From Candidatus Eisenbacteria bacterium (GTDB lineage Bacteria; Eisenbacteria; RBG-16-71-46; SZUA-252), in assembly GCA_005893275.1 (NCBI GenBank), contig VBOW01000022.1, forward strand, positions 89,689-145,527: a stretch of 55,839 nt of DNA. Direction: 5' to 3'. Positions 25,394 through 34,365 of this stretch are shown here, in pieces (the stretch's first letter is position 1; every line of letters begins with the position of its first letter). The notes under the pieces are model-generated. The model did no database searches. It had not been told where the DNA came from and saw only the letters and a list, made by a program, of their open reading frames with translations. The translations under genes were made by a program, and so were the position numbers.

Positions 25394-26040
25394 TCGAGCG
25401 ACCTCCAGAGATACCAGCTCGCCACGGTACGGAACGGCCGCCAGCGCTCGCCGCGCCGGGCGACCGACTTGGGTTCCGGGATGCCGCGCGTGCGAAACGT
25501 GCGCTGGAATCCCTTGCGTACCCCGTAATCGTGAATGGGGAGCACATCGGGTCGGCCGAGCCTGAAAATGAGGAACATCTCGGCGGTCCACCGTCCGATT
25601 CCCCGCACCACCGTGAGCCGCTCGACCACGTCCTCATCCTCCATCGCGCCCAGCCTCCTCATCGTGGGGATCGTTCCGTCGAGCGATTTCGCCGCGAGGT
25701 CGCGCAAGGCCGCGCATTTTGCCCTCGAGATCCCGACTTCGCGGAGCGCGGTGTCGGATGCCTCGAGAACCCGCTCCGGGGGCGGAAAGCGTCCGTCCCC
25801 GAGGCGATCCCGGAAACGTCCGGCGATGGTCTCCGCCGCGCGGCCGGTGATCTGCTGATAGAGGATGCTCTCGGAGAGCGCTTCGAACGGCGTGGCGACC
25901 GGATCCAGCTTGAGCCGAAACGCCCCGACTCGATCGATGAGGAAGGCGAGCTTCGGATCCCGTCCGCGGAGAAGCGAGAGAGCTTCGCAGGCATCGAATC
26001 GGACTTCCGCGCCGAGGATTCTGGACGAGCGTCCTGCCAT
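25390..26040 (-). CDS. DNA-3-methyladenine glycosylase II (AlkA type)
   Basis: A 216-residue HhH-GPD glycosylase that removes alkylated bases. The helix-hairpin-helix is VVRGIGRWTAEMFL and the catalytic Asp is in LPIHDYGVRKG (Asp near 171). Features earlier in the chain, SILYQQITGRAAETI, match the short AlkA/MAG group without the N-terminal TBP-like domain. TGGAGAT stands just before the ATG. A -10-like TACAAT on the minus strand at 26055-26050 lies only about ten bases before the ATG, so the transcript may be nearly leaderless. Confidence 0.88.
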   Translation of the reverse strand: MAGRSSRILGAEVRFDACEALSLLRGRDPKLAFLIDRVGAFRLKLDPVATPFEALSESILYQQITGRAAETIAGRFRDRLGDGRFPPPERVLEASDTALREVGISRAKCAALRDLAAKSLDGTIPTMRRLGAMEDEDVVERLTVVRGIGRWTAEMFLIFRLGRPDVLPIHDYGVRKGFQRTFRTRGIPEPKSVARRGERWRPFRTVASWYLWRSLE

Positions 26041-26096
26041 GGGATCTCCATTGTACCGATCCGCGGTCGCCGCGCATAAGCGGAAGCTTCCGGCGT

Positions 26097-26134
26097 TTGA
26101 TCGGGTGAGGCCGTTGTGGTAGGATACCGGCTTC
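26097..26134 (+). promoter_or_regulatory. promoter with conserved start-site motif
   Basis: -35 TTGATC (26097-26102), 17-base spacer, -10 TAGGAT (26120-26125), then ACCGGCTTC in the start region. The string GGTAGGATACCGGCTTC (26118-26134) recurs with one change at 19333. The leader to the ATG at 26230 would be about 100 bases. Confidence 0.6.
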
Positions 26135-26229
26135 CCTCCGGGCCTTCTCCCTCCGAGGCAGCGCGGCGGCGCGGGCGGAGGCGGCTCAAACTTGGCGGTT
26201 TGTCGCTCCACAGCAAGGAGGAACTCCCC

Positions 26230-27267
26230 ATGCCAAGAAAGCACAAATCCTCGGGTCCCGTCCTGCTGGCGCTGATCGCGCTGGTCGGGTTCGCGGCCCT
26301 CTTGCTCTCGAGCTGCAGCCGGGAGCATGGCTCCTCTCTCACTCCACCGACCAGCTCCGCGGGCGCCCGGGCGGGGAATGACGTCCTCTCGCCGCGCAAT
26401 CCGGCGGACGTTGCGCTGGCGATGCGCATTCAAAACGCGCATACGCCCGACCTCCTCAAGCACGCCGACGTGGTCGGGACGGGAACCGGAGTCGGCTCGA
26501 GCGGCCACCTGGCGCTCCTCGTTCTGACGCGGCGTCCCGGCGTGGCCGGCATCCCCGGAGAGCTCGACGGGATTCCCACGGAGATCCGCGTCGTGGGGGA
26601 CGTCGTGCCGTATGCGAAGCCGCAACCCCTCCAGTGCGGAACCTCGACCGGCAACGACCTCGAGTGCGCGGCGGGGACCATCGGCGCCGTCGTCTTGAAG
26701 ACTGGAACGAAGTATCTTCTCTCGAACAATCACGTGTACGCGCGCGAGAACGCGGCGAGGGTCGGCGAGCGTGAGGACGCTCCCGGCCGCTACGACGGCA
26801 AGCCGAGATGCGCGCAAACCCAGATCTGCGGCACCCTGTCCGACTTCCAGCCCATCAATTTCGGCGGCGGCAGCAACACGATCGACTGCGCGATCGCCCT
26901 GATGGACACGGGCCGGCCCACCCCGGTGACCCAGTCGGGCGGCTATACCGCGACCTCGAACGTGGTGGCGGCTTCGGTTGGGCTCGCGGTCAAGAAATCC
27001 GGCCGCACGTCGGGTCTCACGCACGGCACCGTTCAAGCGATCAACGTCACGATCCAGGTCCAGTACTCCTCTGGGATCGCTACCTTCAACGGACAGATCA
27101 TGACGCCGGCGACCTTCATCAGGGCGGGAGACTCCGGCTCTCTGATGGTGACCGAGACGGCGAACGACCCCGTCGGGCTTTGCTTCGCCGGGGGCGGAGG
27201 GGGCTCCTTCGCGAACCCGATCGGGCCCGTGCTCCAGAGGTTCAACGCAACGATCGCCACGCAGTAG
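26230..27267 (+). CDS. lipoprotein trypsin-like serine protease
   Basis: A 345-residue protein. An N-terminal helix ends in LLSSC, a lipobox, so the protein is anchored in a membrane. The chymotrypsin-fold triad is His in LSNNHVYA, Asp in [10 protein letters not shown] and Ser in AGDSGSLMV. Four cysteines and a glycine-rich tail ([10 protein letters not shown]) are present. Targets are unknown; an envelope protease of HtrA-like chemistry without PDZ is a fair description. AAGGAGGAA stands six bases before the ATG, and a strong terminator follows the gene. Confidence 0.8.
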   Translation: MPRKHKSSGPVLLALIALVGFAALLLSSCSREHGSSLTPPTSSAGARAGNDVLSPRNPADVALAMRIQNAHTPDLLKHADVVGTGTGVGSSGHLALLVLTRRPGVAGIPGELDGIPTEIRVVGDVVPYAKPQPLQCGTSTGNDLECAAGTIGAVVLKTGTKYLLSNNHVYARENAARVGEREDAPGRYDGKPRCAQTQICGTLSDFQPINFGGGSNTIDCAIALMDTGRPTPVTQSGGYTATSNVVAASVGLAVKKSGRTSGLTHGTVQAINVTIQVQYSSGIATFNGQIMTPATFIRAGDSGSLMVTETANDPVGLCFAGGGGGSFANPIGPVLQRFNATIATQ

Positions 27268-27294
27268 GGCACAGGATCAGGAACCAGGAAGTCC

Positions 27295-27323
27295 GGGGCC
27301 ATCCGCCGCGTGGCCCCTTTTTT
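27295..27323 (+). terminator. rho-independent terminator
   Basis: GGGGCCA (27295-27301) pairs with TGGCCCC (27311-27317) around a 9-base loop, followed by six T. It ends the protease transcript and separates it from typA. Confidence 0.85.
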
Positions 27324-27350
27324 CTAACTGGGAAACAGGAGGTCGCACGC

Positions 27351-29177
<1,827 letters not shown>

Positions 29178-29208
29178 TCGCAGCATCCACTCTCGTAGGG
29201 AGGTGACC

Positions 29209-29985
29209 ATGAAGCGTCTTTCCGGATTTGCGCTCGTGCTCGCGTTATCGGCGGGCTGCGCGGCGGTGCCGCCGCAGCACGTCGGCGTTCTGGACACGTT
29301 CGGCAAGGTGCACGACCAGACCTGGGGCCCCGGGCTCCACGCGTGGGCTCCCTGGCTCGGAGTCCATCGCATCAACTGCCGCACGCTCCAGGCCGAAGAG
29401 CAGACGATCACTCCCACCGGAGAAGGGCTCCTCGTGGGGCTCGACGTCAGCTTGGTGTATCACGCGAATCCGGACAAGGGGGCGGAGATCTATTCGCGGT
29501 ACGGCGGGCTCGCGGGCATCGAGGCGAACGTCCTGCAGCCTGAGTTCCGATCCACGATTCGCGACGTCACCGCGGGCTTCAACGCGGTCGATCTCTACTC
29601 GGGTCGGCGTCAGGAAGTGAGCGCGACCATGCTCAGCGAGCTGCGAAAGCGGCTGGAAGGGCGCGGGATCACGGTCGAGGCGGTTCTTCTCCGCAACGTC
29701 AAGATGCCGAAGCAGGTCTCCGACGCGGTCGAAGCGAAGCTTGCCGCGGACCAGAAGGCGCAGCAGATGGAGTTCGTGCTCCGCAAGGAGAAGAGTGAGG
29801 CCGAGCGGAAGCGGATCGAGGCGGGCGGCATCGCCGATTTCCAGCGGATCGTGACCGCGGGGATCACCCCCGGGCTCCTCACCTGGAAGGGAATCGAGGC
29901 GACCGAGAAGCTCGCGGAGTCCGCCAATTCGAAGTTCATCGTGGTCGGAGGCAAAAACGGGCTGCCGCTGATCCTGAATCCCTAG
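29209..29985 (+). CDS. lipoprotein SPFH/prohibitin-family protein
   Basis: A 258-residue protein. The start MKRLSGFALVLALSAGC is a lipoprotein signal with lipobox LSAGC. The body is an SPFH domain (VLDTFGKVHDQTWGPGLHAWAPWLG, then TPTGEGLLVGLDVSLVYH) followed by a charged coiled coil (VEAKLAADQKAQQMEFVLRKEKSEAERKRIEA). SPFH proteins oligomerise on membranes and usually have an N-terminal helix; anchorage by a lipid is less usual. GGGAGGT stands just before the ATG. The gene is close behind typA. Confidence 0.8.
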   Translation: MKRLSGFALVLALSAGCAAVPPQHVGVLDTFGKVHDQTWGPGLHAWAPWLGVHRINCRTLQAEEQTITPTGEGLLVGLDVSLVYHANPDKGAEIYSRYGGLAGIEANVLQPEFRSTIRDVTAGFNAVDLYSGRRQEVSATMLSELRKRLEGRGITVEAVLLRNVKMPKQVSDAVEAKLAADQKAQQMEFVLRKEKSEAERKRIEAGGIADFQRIVTAGITPGLLTWKGIEATEKLAESANSKFIVVGGKNGLPLILNP

Positions 29986-30118
29986 ATCCCCGGCGTGCCG
30001 CCGTTTCGCGGCTTCACGAGCATCGCGCGGCGCCCGCGACGGCGTGGTCCGCGATGGGCCTGGATTGCCCCGCGGTCACCGGACCGATGGGCTGACGGCC
30101 TCCTTCAAGTAGCCACGG

Positions 30119-30532
30119 CTATGGATGCCGGTTCTTCCGCCTTCGCGCGTCGACCGAGTACGGCCCGCCCCCATGCGCCGCGAGGAATAGGAAAACGAAG
30201 CAGTACAGGACCGCGAGCTCACCGTGATTCAGGATGGGCCAGAACCCGTGCGGGGCATGGGCCATGAAATAGGCGACCGCCATCTCCCCCGAGAGGAGGA
30301 ACGCGACCGGTCGTGTCAGAATCCCCAGCGCGATGAGGGCGCCCCCGACCAGTTCCAGGATCCCCGCGAACCAGGGCAGCTCCGGAAACTTGAACGACAT
30401 CTTGGGAGCGCCCGGTTCGGCGAACCAGCCCAGGATTTTCTGCGCCCCATGGCAAAAGAAGAGAAATCCAACGACGATCCGAAGCAGCGTGAGCGCCCAG
30501 TCGCTGAACTTCCCCCGCGCGTGTTCATCCAT
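30119..30532 (-). CDS. DoxX-family membrane protein
   Basis: A 137-residue inner-membrane protein with four helices. LRIVVGFLFFCHGAQKILGWF and the GALIALGILTRPVAFLLSGEMAVAYFM segment match DoxX/DoxD-like proteins linked to thiosulfate or redox balance in some species. AAGGAGG stands six bases before the ATG at 30532. It faces the typA side convergently; the 133 bases between 29985 and 30119 hold nothing I recognise. Confidence 0.8.
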   Translation of the reverse strand: MDEHARGKFSDWALTLLRIVVGFLFFCHGAQKILGWFAEPGAPKMSFKFPELPWFAGILELVGGALIALGILTRPVAFLLSGEMAVAYFMAHAPHGFWPILNHGELAVLYCFVFLFLAAHGGGPYSVDARRRKNRHP

Positions 30533-30586
30533 CGCCACCCTCCTTTTGAGAACGGACCTCTTCCGCGACCCTCATCCCGCACAACG

Positions 30587-30982
30587 TCACCGGCGCTCCC
30601 GCGTGGCCGTGATCAGCGCCTCCATGTGGTCCAGATAGCGTAGAAGGGAGCGCCGCCCGAGCTCCGTGATTCGAAACTCGGTCCTGGGGAGCCGGCCTTC
30701 GAAGGATTTGGCGCACACGATGTACCTCGCCCCTTCGAGCTTCCGCGCGTGCACGCTCAGGTTCCCGTCCGTGGTTCGCATGAGGCGCTTGAGCTCCTTG
30801 AACGTCAACGAGTCGTTCACGGCCAGGGCGCTCAGGATCCCAAGGCGCAGCCGCTCGTGGATGAGCCGGTTGAGCTCCGGCGGGCCGACCGAGGGTGCGC
30901 GTTGGCGTGGGACGCGCGCGGCGGGCCGCTTGAGCGCGGCGCGGCGGACGCGTCTTCGCGGAGTCCGCTCGAGCTCAGCCAC
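30587..30982 (-). CDS. winged-helix transcriptional regulator (HTH_34/MarR-like)
   Basis: A 131-residue regulator. A basic tail of about 30 residues precedes a winged helix (ERLRLGILSALAVNDSLTFKELKRLMRTTDGNLSVHARKLE) and a wing segment EFRITELGRRSLLRYLDHMEAL. No ligand domain is seen. The GTG start overlaps the end of the membrane-protein gene, so the two are coupled; these pairs are common and the regulator probably controls the membrane protein. Confidence 0.75.
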   Translation of the reverse strand: MAELERTPRRRVRRAALKRPAARVPRQRAPSVGPPELNRLIHERLRLGILSALAVNDSLTFKELKRLMRTTDGNLSVHARKLEGARYIVCAKSFEGRLPRTEFRITELGRRSLLRYLDHMEALITATRERR

Positions 30983-31586
30983 CGTACCGCCTCGCGATCG
31001 CGATGCCGAAGGCGATGTGGAGGCCGCCGAATCCGGCCGCCATGAGCGGGTCGCCCCAGGTCGCGGGGCCGTAGAGCGCACACGCGCCGAGCAGCATGAA
31101 GCAGAGTCCCATGACCGGAACAACGGCCACCGAGAAAAGCCCGCCGGTAACGATTCCGGCGCCGTAGAGAATGAGCCACAATCCCGGGATCCGGTCGGAC
31201 GCTCCCGAGCGAAGCAGGGGAGGGGTCAGGAGGGCGCCCACCAGAATCGGGAGCCCGAAGCTCAGAGCGAATTTGCGGCTCGCGCCCGTGAAGAGCGGCA
31301 GCTCGGCCTTGCGCGCCTTCTTCGCGATCGCCCAGGCCGAGACGAGGAGCGCGGCGAGCGCCTCGGCGACCCACACCAGAACCCAGCGTTCGCGGGAACC
31401 CTGGCCCGCCGCGATCCAGGCGGCGGCGAACGCCGTGACCCCCACCGCGGCCTGTCCCGTGCCGGAGACCGCCGTGAAGGTGCCGGCGCGCTCGATCGCG
31501 CCGCGGATGAAGGAGAGATTGTCCATGGCGCGGAGATGGATCGGGACCGGATCGGCGTGCGGCTTCGGAGGATGGGGCTCGTTCAC
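30975..31586 (-). CDS. membrane protein paired with a winged-helix regulator
   Basis: A 203-residue integral membrane protein with six predicted helices. The N-terminal DNLSFIRGAIERAGTFTAVSGTG precedes the first helix and is typical of this uncharacterised family. The start is the GTG at 31586; an ATG at 31526 (MDNLSF) is an alternative close to the conserved block. Downstream, the regulator gene overlaps it by eight bases. Function is unknown. Confidence 0.7.
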   Translation of the reverse strand: MNEPHPPKPHADPVPIHLRAMDNLSFIRGAIERAGTFTAVSGTGQAAVGVTAFAAAWIAAGQGSRERWVLVWVAEALAALLVSAWAIAKKARKAELPLFTGASRKFALSFGLPILVGALLTPPLLRSGASDRIPGLWLILYGAGIVTGGLFSVAVVPVMGLCFMLLGACALYGPATWGDPLMAAGFGGLHIAFGIAIARRYGG

Positions 31587-31638
31587 CCCGCAATGCTAGG
31601 AACCGGTGCTTGGAACGTCAAGCGGGGCTTTGCAGCTT

Positions 31639-31661
31639 AAAGTGAAAGGGGGAGCCCCCCG
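31639..31661 (-). terminator. weak terminator candidate after the DUF4097 gene
   Basis: On the minus strand GGGGG-CT-CCCCC-like pairing (31660-31648) is followed by TTTCACTTT. The stem is short and the T-run is interrupted, so confidence is low. It lies about 20 bases beyond the stop at 31681. Confidence 0.35.
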
Positions 31662-31680
31662 CGCCACGTCCGGGGGGGGA

Positions 31681-32682
31681 TCATTCATCGTCATCCTCGT
31701 CCGATTCGGCCTTCTCGTGCTCCTCTCCCTTGTCTTCGTCCTCCGAGGTACAGCGGGAGCGGGCCTCGTTCGGCCGGCGGAGGAAGATCGTGCCCTGGAA
31801 GGACTCGAGCTCGAGCTTGGCCCTGCCCGAGCCGAGCGTCGTCTGAAATCGCCTGGACTTGATCTTCTTCAGCGTCACGGGGAAGCTCGAGTCGATTCCG
31901 CCGCTGAAGGTCGAGAGGGACAGCGTGGCGTTGGACCGCTCGGGCATGGCGACGTCGATGCAGCCGTTGTGCGTGGCAAAACGGTAAAAGCCCGCGTCGG
32001 AAATCGCGCCCTCGAACGTGACCGGCCCGTTGACCGTGGACGCCTCCACCGAATCGGATTGGGCGCCTTCGATGACGATTCCACCGTTCACCGATTCCGC
32101 GAAGATCGGGCCCACGATGTTCTCGAGGTGGACGCCCTGATTCACCGAGCTGGCCTCGATGCGTCCTCGAATTCCCTGCACTCGGATCAAACCCTGAATC
32201 GAGCTGAGCGAGGCAAACCCGGAGCAACCCCTGAGCGTGACGTCTCCCTGCACGGTCTCGACGCGCACCTCGCCGCGCGAGTCTTCGACGTCGACATCGG
32301 TGTTCACCCCGGAAAGCTCGAGCTTCATCCAGCGGGGCGCCGTAATGCGGTAGCGCACGGAACCCGGCACCCATCGGCGCGATTTCACCTTGAGTCGCAG
32401 AGCGGAGCCGGTTTTCTCGATCAAGATCTGATCCCTCAGAGAATGGTCCGCGGCGATCTTGATCGCCTCCCGGTCCCAGGTCTTCACGGTAATCGCGCCG
32501 CCGAAATTCTCGATCTCGAGCGTGATCCCGGGCCGCACGACGATGGTCGTGTCGGGTTGCGGGACGACGACCCCCTTTGCGGAGACGCCGGTCTCGGAAT
32601 CCCAGCGCTCGGCTGCAAAGGCCGCGGGCCGCGGGATCAAGGAGACGGCAGCCAAGAGGACCGCCGCGAGCGCCGCGCGCAT
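31681..32682 (-). CDS. exported DUF4097-type adhesin-like beta protein
   Basis: A 333-residue exported protein. After a signal peptide ending AAFA come repeats of short beta strands (LEIENFGGAITVKTW, EVRVETVQGDVTLRGCSG, RIEASSVNQGVHLEN, ESVNGGIVIEG, ASTVNGPVTFEG), the right-handed beta pattern of DUF4097/DUF2807 proteins. The C-terminal 30 residues are almost all acidic. The ATG overlaps the anti-sigma stop as TGATG. It is the third gene of the sigma/anti-sigma operon and may be the envelope-facing sensor or output. Confidence 0.75.
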   Translation of the reverse strand: MRAALAAVLLAAVSLIPRPAAFAAERWDSETGVSAKGVVVPQPDTTIVVRPGITLEIENFGGAITVKTWDREAIKIAADHSLRDQILIEKTGSALRLKVKSRRWVPGSVRYRITAPRWMKLELSGVNTDVDVEDSRGEVRVETVQGDVTLRGCSGFASLSSIQGLIRVQGIRGRIEASSVNQGVHLENIVGPIFAESVNGGIVIEGAQSDSVEASTVNGPVTFEGAISDAGFYRFATHNGCIDVAMPERSNATLSLSTFSGGIDSSFPVTLKKIKSRRFQTTLGSGRAKLELESFQGTIFLRRPNEARSRCTSEDEDKGEEHEKAESDEDDDE

Positions 32683-33470
32683 CACCGGGATCCCTCCGAA
32701 GTGGATGAGCTCGCCAGCATCGTGGCGCGCTGCAGAAGCTCGACCTTCCGCCGCATCGTGTCGGCGAGGTGCTCCTTGACATAGGTGTTCGCGGGATCCG
32801 CGGCGAGGGCGCGCTTCGCCTGGTCGATCGCCAGATCGATGATGGCCAGGTTGGATTCCAAGGTGCGGATTGTGGCGGGGTCGAGTCGATCCCGCTCGCG
32901 CGCGAGCGCTTTGCGAAGCTCCGCGATCGCTTCCTCGTGGGGCGACTCCAAGGAGCCCTTCGGGGACACCGCCCCGAGGGAGGCGGGCTCGGCCCGTGCG
33001 GGCGGGGAGGTCCCCCGCTCCGGCGCCGACATGGTCCCCGACTCGGGCGCTCCGCTCAGCGAAGGGACGGGAGCCGTGGCCGGCCGTTTGGGGTTTTTCA
33101 AGAGCCCGAACACGGCGCCCCCGGAGACCAGGGCCACCGCGAGGCATGCCGCGACCAGCTGGGGGATCGAGAATGAGAACCGCCGCCCGCGTGCGAAATA
33201 CGGTTCCGCGGCGTGCTCGGGCTCGATCCGGCTTCCCGGGAAGGGAACCGTGCGCCGGGCCAGGATGCCCGCCTCGATGCGGGCCCAGAGACTTGGAGGC
33301 GGAGCCGCGTCTTTCAGATCGCGCGCGCGGGCGCGGACCTGCCGGAGGCCGGCGAGGATCGAGGCGCACTCGGGGCAGATTCCCAGATGCTCCTCGAGCC
33401 TCTCGCGTTCCTCTCGGTCGAGCTCCTCGTCCAAGTACTCGGACAACCGATGGGTCCAGGGGTCTTGCAT
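32682..33470 (-). CDS. zinc-finger anti-sigma factor, membrane anchored
   Basis: A 262-residue single-pass membrane protein. The N-terminal ZAS domain has H-x3-C-x2-C (LEEHLGICPECASIL) for holding the sigma factor. A transmembrane helix follows (QLVAACLAVALVSGGAVFGLL) and then a Pro-rich linker and a periplasmic helical tail (IRTLESNLAIIDLAIDQAKRAL). GGAG stands seven bases before the ATG at 33470. It lies 13 bases after the sigma gene, the usual order for RsiW/RseA-type control. Confidence 0.85.
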   Translation of the reverse strand: MQDPWTHRLSEYLDEELDREERERLEEHLGICPECASILAGLRQVRARARDLKDAAPPPSLWARIEAGILARRTVPFPGSRIEPEHAAEPYFARGRRFSFSIPQLVAACLAVALVSGGAVFGLLKNPKRPATAPVPSLSGAPESGTMSAPERGTSPPARAEPASLGAVSPKGSLESPHEEAIAELRKALARERDRLDPATIRTLESNLAIIDLAIDQAKRALAADPANTYVKEHLADTMRRKVELLQRATMLASSSTSEGSR

Positions 33471-33483
33471 CACGTCGCTCCGA

Positions 33484-34062
33484 TCATCGCGTGAGGTGCC
33501 GGCGGAGGATCATTCGCGCCCGGTGGAGCTGGGCCTTGGATGTGCCGGACGAGATCCCCAGCATGCCCGCGATTTCCCCGTGCTGGTAGCCCTCCACGTC
33601 GTACAGCACGAAAACAACTCTCGCCCCCTCGGGAAGGACCTCGATCGCGCGCTCGAAATCCATTTTCAGATCCGCGCTCCCCGCCTTGGCGGGGAGGGAA
33701 TCCAGGGTTCCATCATCTTCGCGGAGGCGCCCCTTCTCCGTCCGGAGGGCCGCCCGGCGCGCCAGGATGACGTTGACGGCGAGCCTGTGAAGCCACGTTC
33801 CGAATGCCGCTTCCCCCCGGAAGGTCCCGAGCTTCTCCCAGGCTCTCAGGAAAATGTCCTGGGTGATATCCGTGGCCGATTCGCTCGTCGTCATCCGACG
33901 TGCCAGATTGAAGATCCGGGCGGAGTGTCCGCCATAGAGGCGCGCGAAAGCCCGGACGTCCCCGCGGGCGGCAAGCACGGCGTCCTCCAGGTCCTTGCTT
34001 CTCGATAGCGTGCCTTCCGAGTCCTTGCTCGGTGTCATGACCCCGCCGCCGGAGTAGCTCAT
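33484..34062 (-). CDS. ECF RNA polymerase sigma factor (RpoE type)
   Basis: A 192-residue sigma factor. Region 2 (FARLYGGHSARIFNLARRM, TDITQDIFLRAWEKLGTFRG) binds the -10 element and core; region 4 (VVFVLYDVEGYQHGEIAGMLGISSGTSKAQLHRAR) binds -35. A 50-residue linker joins them. AAGGGGG precedes the ATG. With the anti-sigma and DUF4097 genes it forms an envelope-stress operon, divergent from the outer-membrane gene at 34366, a likely target. Confidence 0.9.
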   Translation of the reverse strand: MSYSGGGVMTPSKDSEGTLSRSKDLEDAVLAARGDVRAFARLYGGHSARIFNLARRMTTSESATDITQDIFLRAWEKLGTFRGEAAFGTWLHRLAVNVILARRAALRTEKGRLREDDGTLDSLPAKAGSADLKMDFERAIEVLPEGARVVFVLYDVEGYQHGEIAGMLGISSGTSKAQLHRARMILRRHLTR

Positions 34063-34093
34063 TCGCCCCCTTGGATAGAAATGGCCCGCTTGG

Positions 34094-34131
34094 GGTTGGA
34101 ATCGCCCGAGGGGTCGCCCCCGCTTCCAACC
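34094..34131. promoter_or_regulatory. wide inverted repeat in front of the sigma operon
   Basis: GGTTGGAA (34094-34101) and TTCCAACC (34124-34131) are perfect 8-bp inverted arms 22 bases apart. Each arm contains GGAA in opposite orientations, as in ECF -35 elements, so the repeat may be a divergent promoter pair used by the sigma factor or a regulator site. The rest of 34063-34365 holds a GC palindrome CGCCGCCGGCGGCG at 34291-34304 and a -10-like TATCAT at 34327, but no gene. Confidence 0.4.
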
Positions 34132-34365
34132 ATTCCTCCCGGAGGGCCATCTTACCGTTGCGTCGGGCCCGGGCGCACCCCCCCGCGGCGCCGGCGCTCG
34201 AGGCCAGGAAGCCTGCCCTGAGCCGGCATCTTGGCCACCGTCGCCTCAAGTCTCGAAGCGCCGTCCGCCCGCGGGGGATGAAACCGGGCACGCCGCCGGC
34301 GGCGTACAGTCCTCAGCCGGGCGGCGTATCATGCCTCCGGCCGGGCGCACCATCCGAGGAAAGGG

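Noticed and set aside
34291-34304. CGCCGCCGGCGGCG palindrome as an operator
   Set aside because: Pure GC palindromes of this length are expected by chance in such a genome and it has no clear relation to a promoter.
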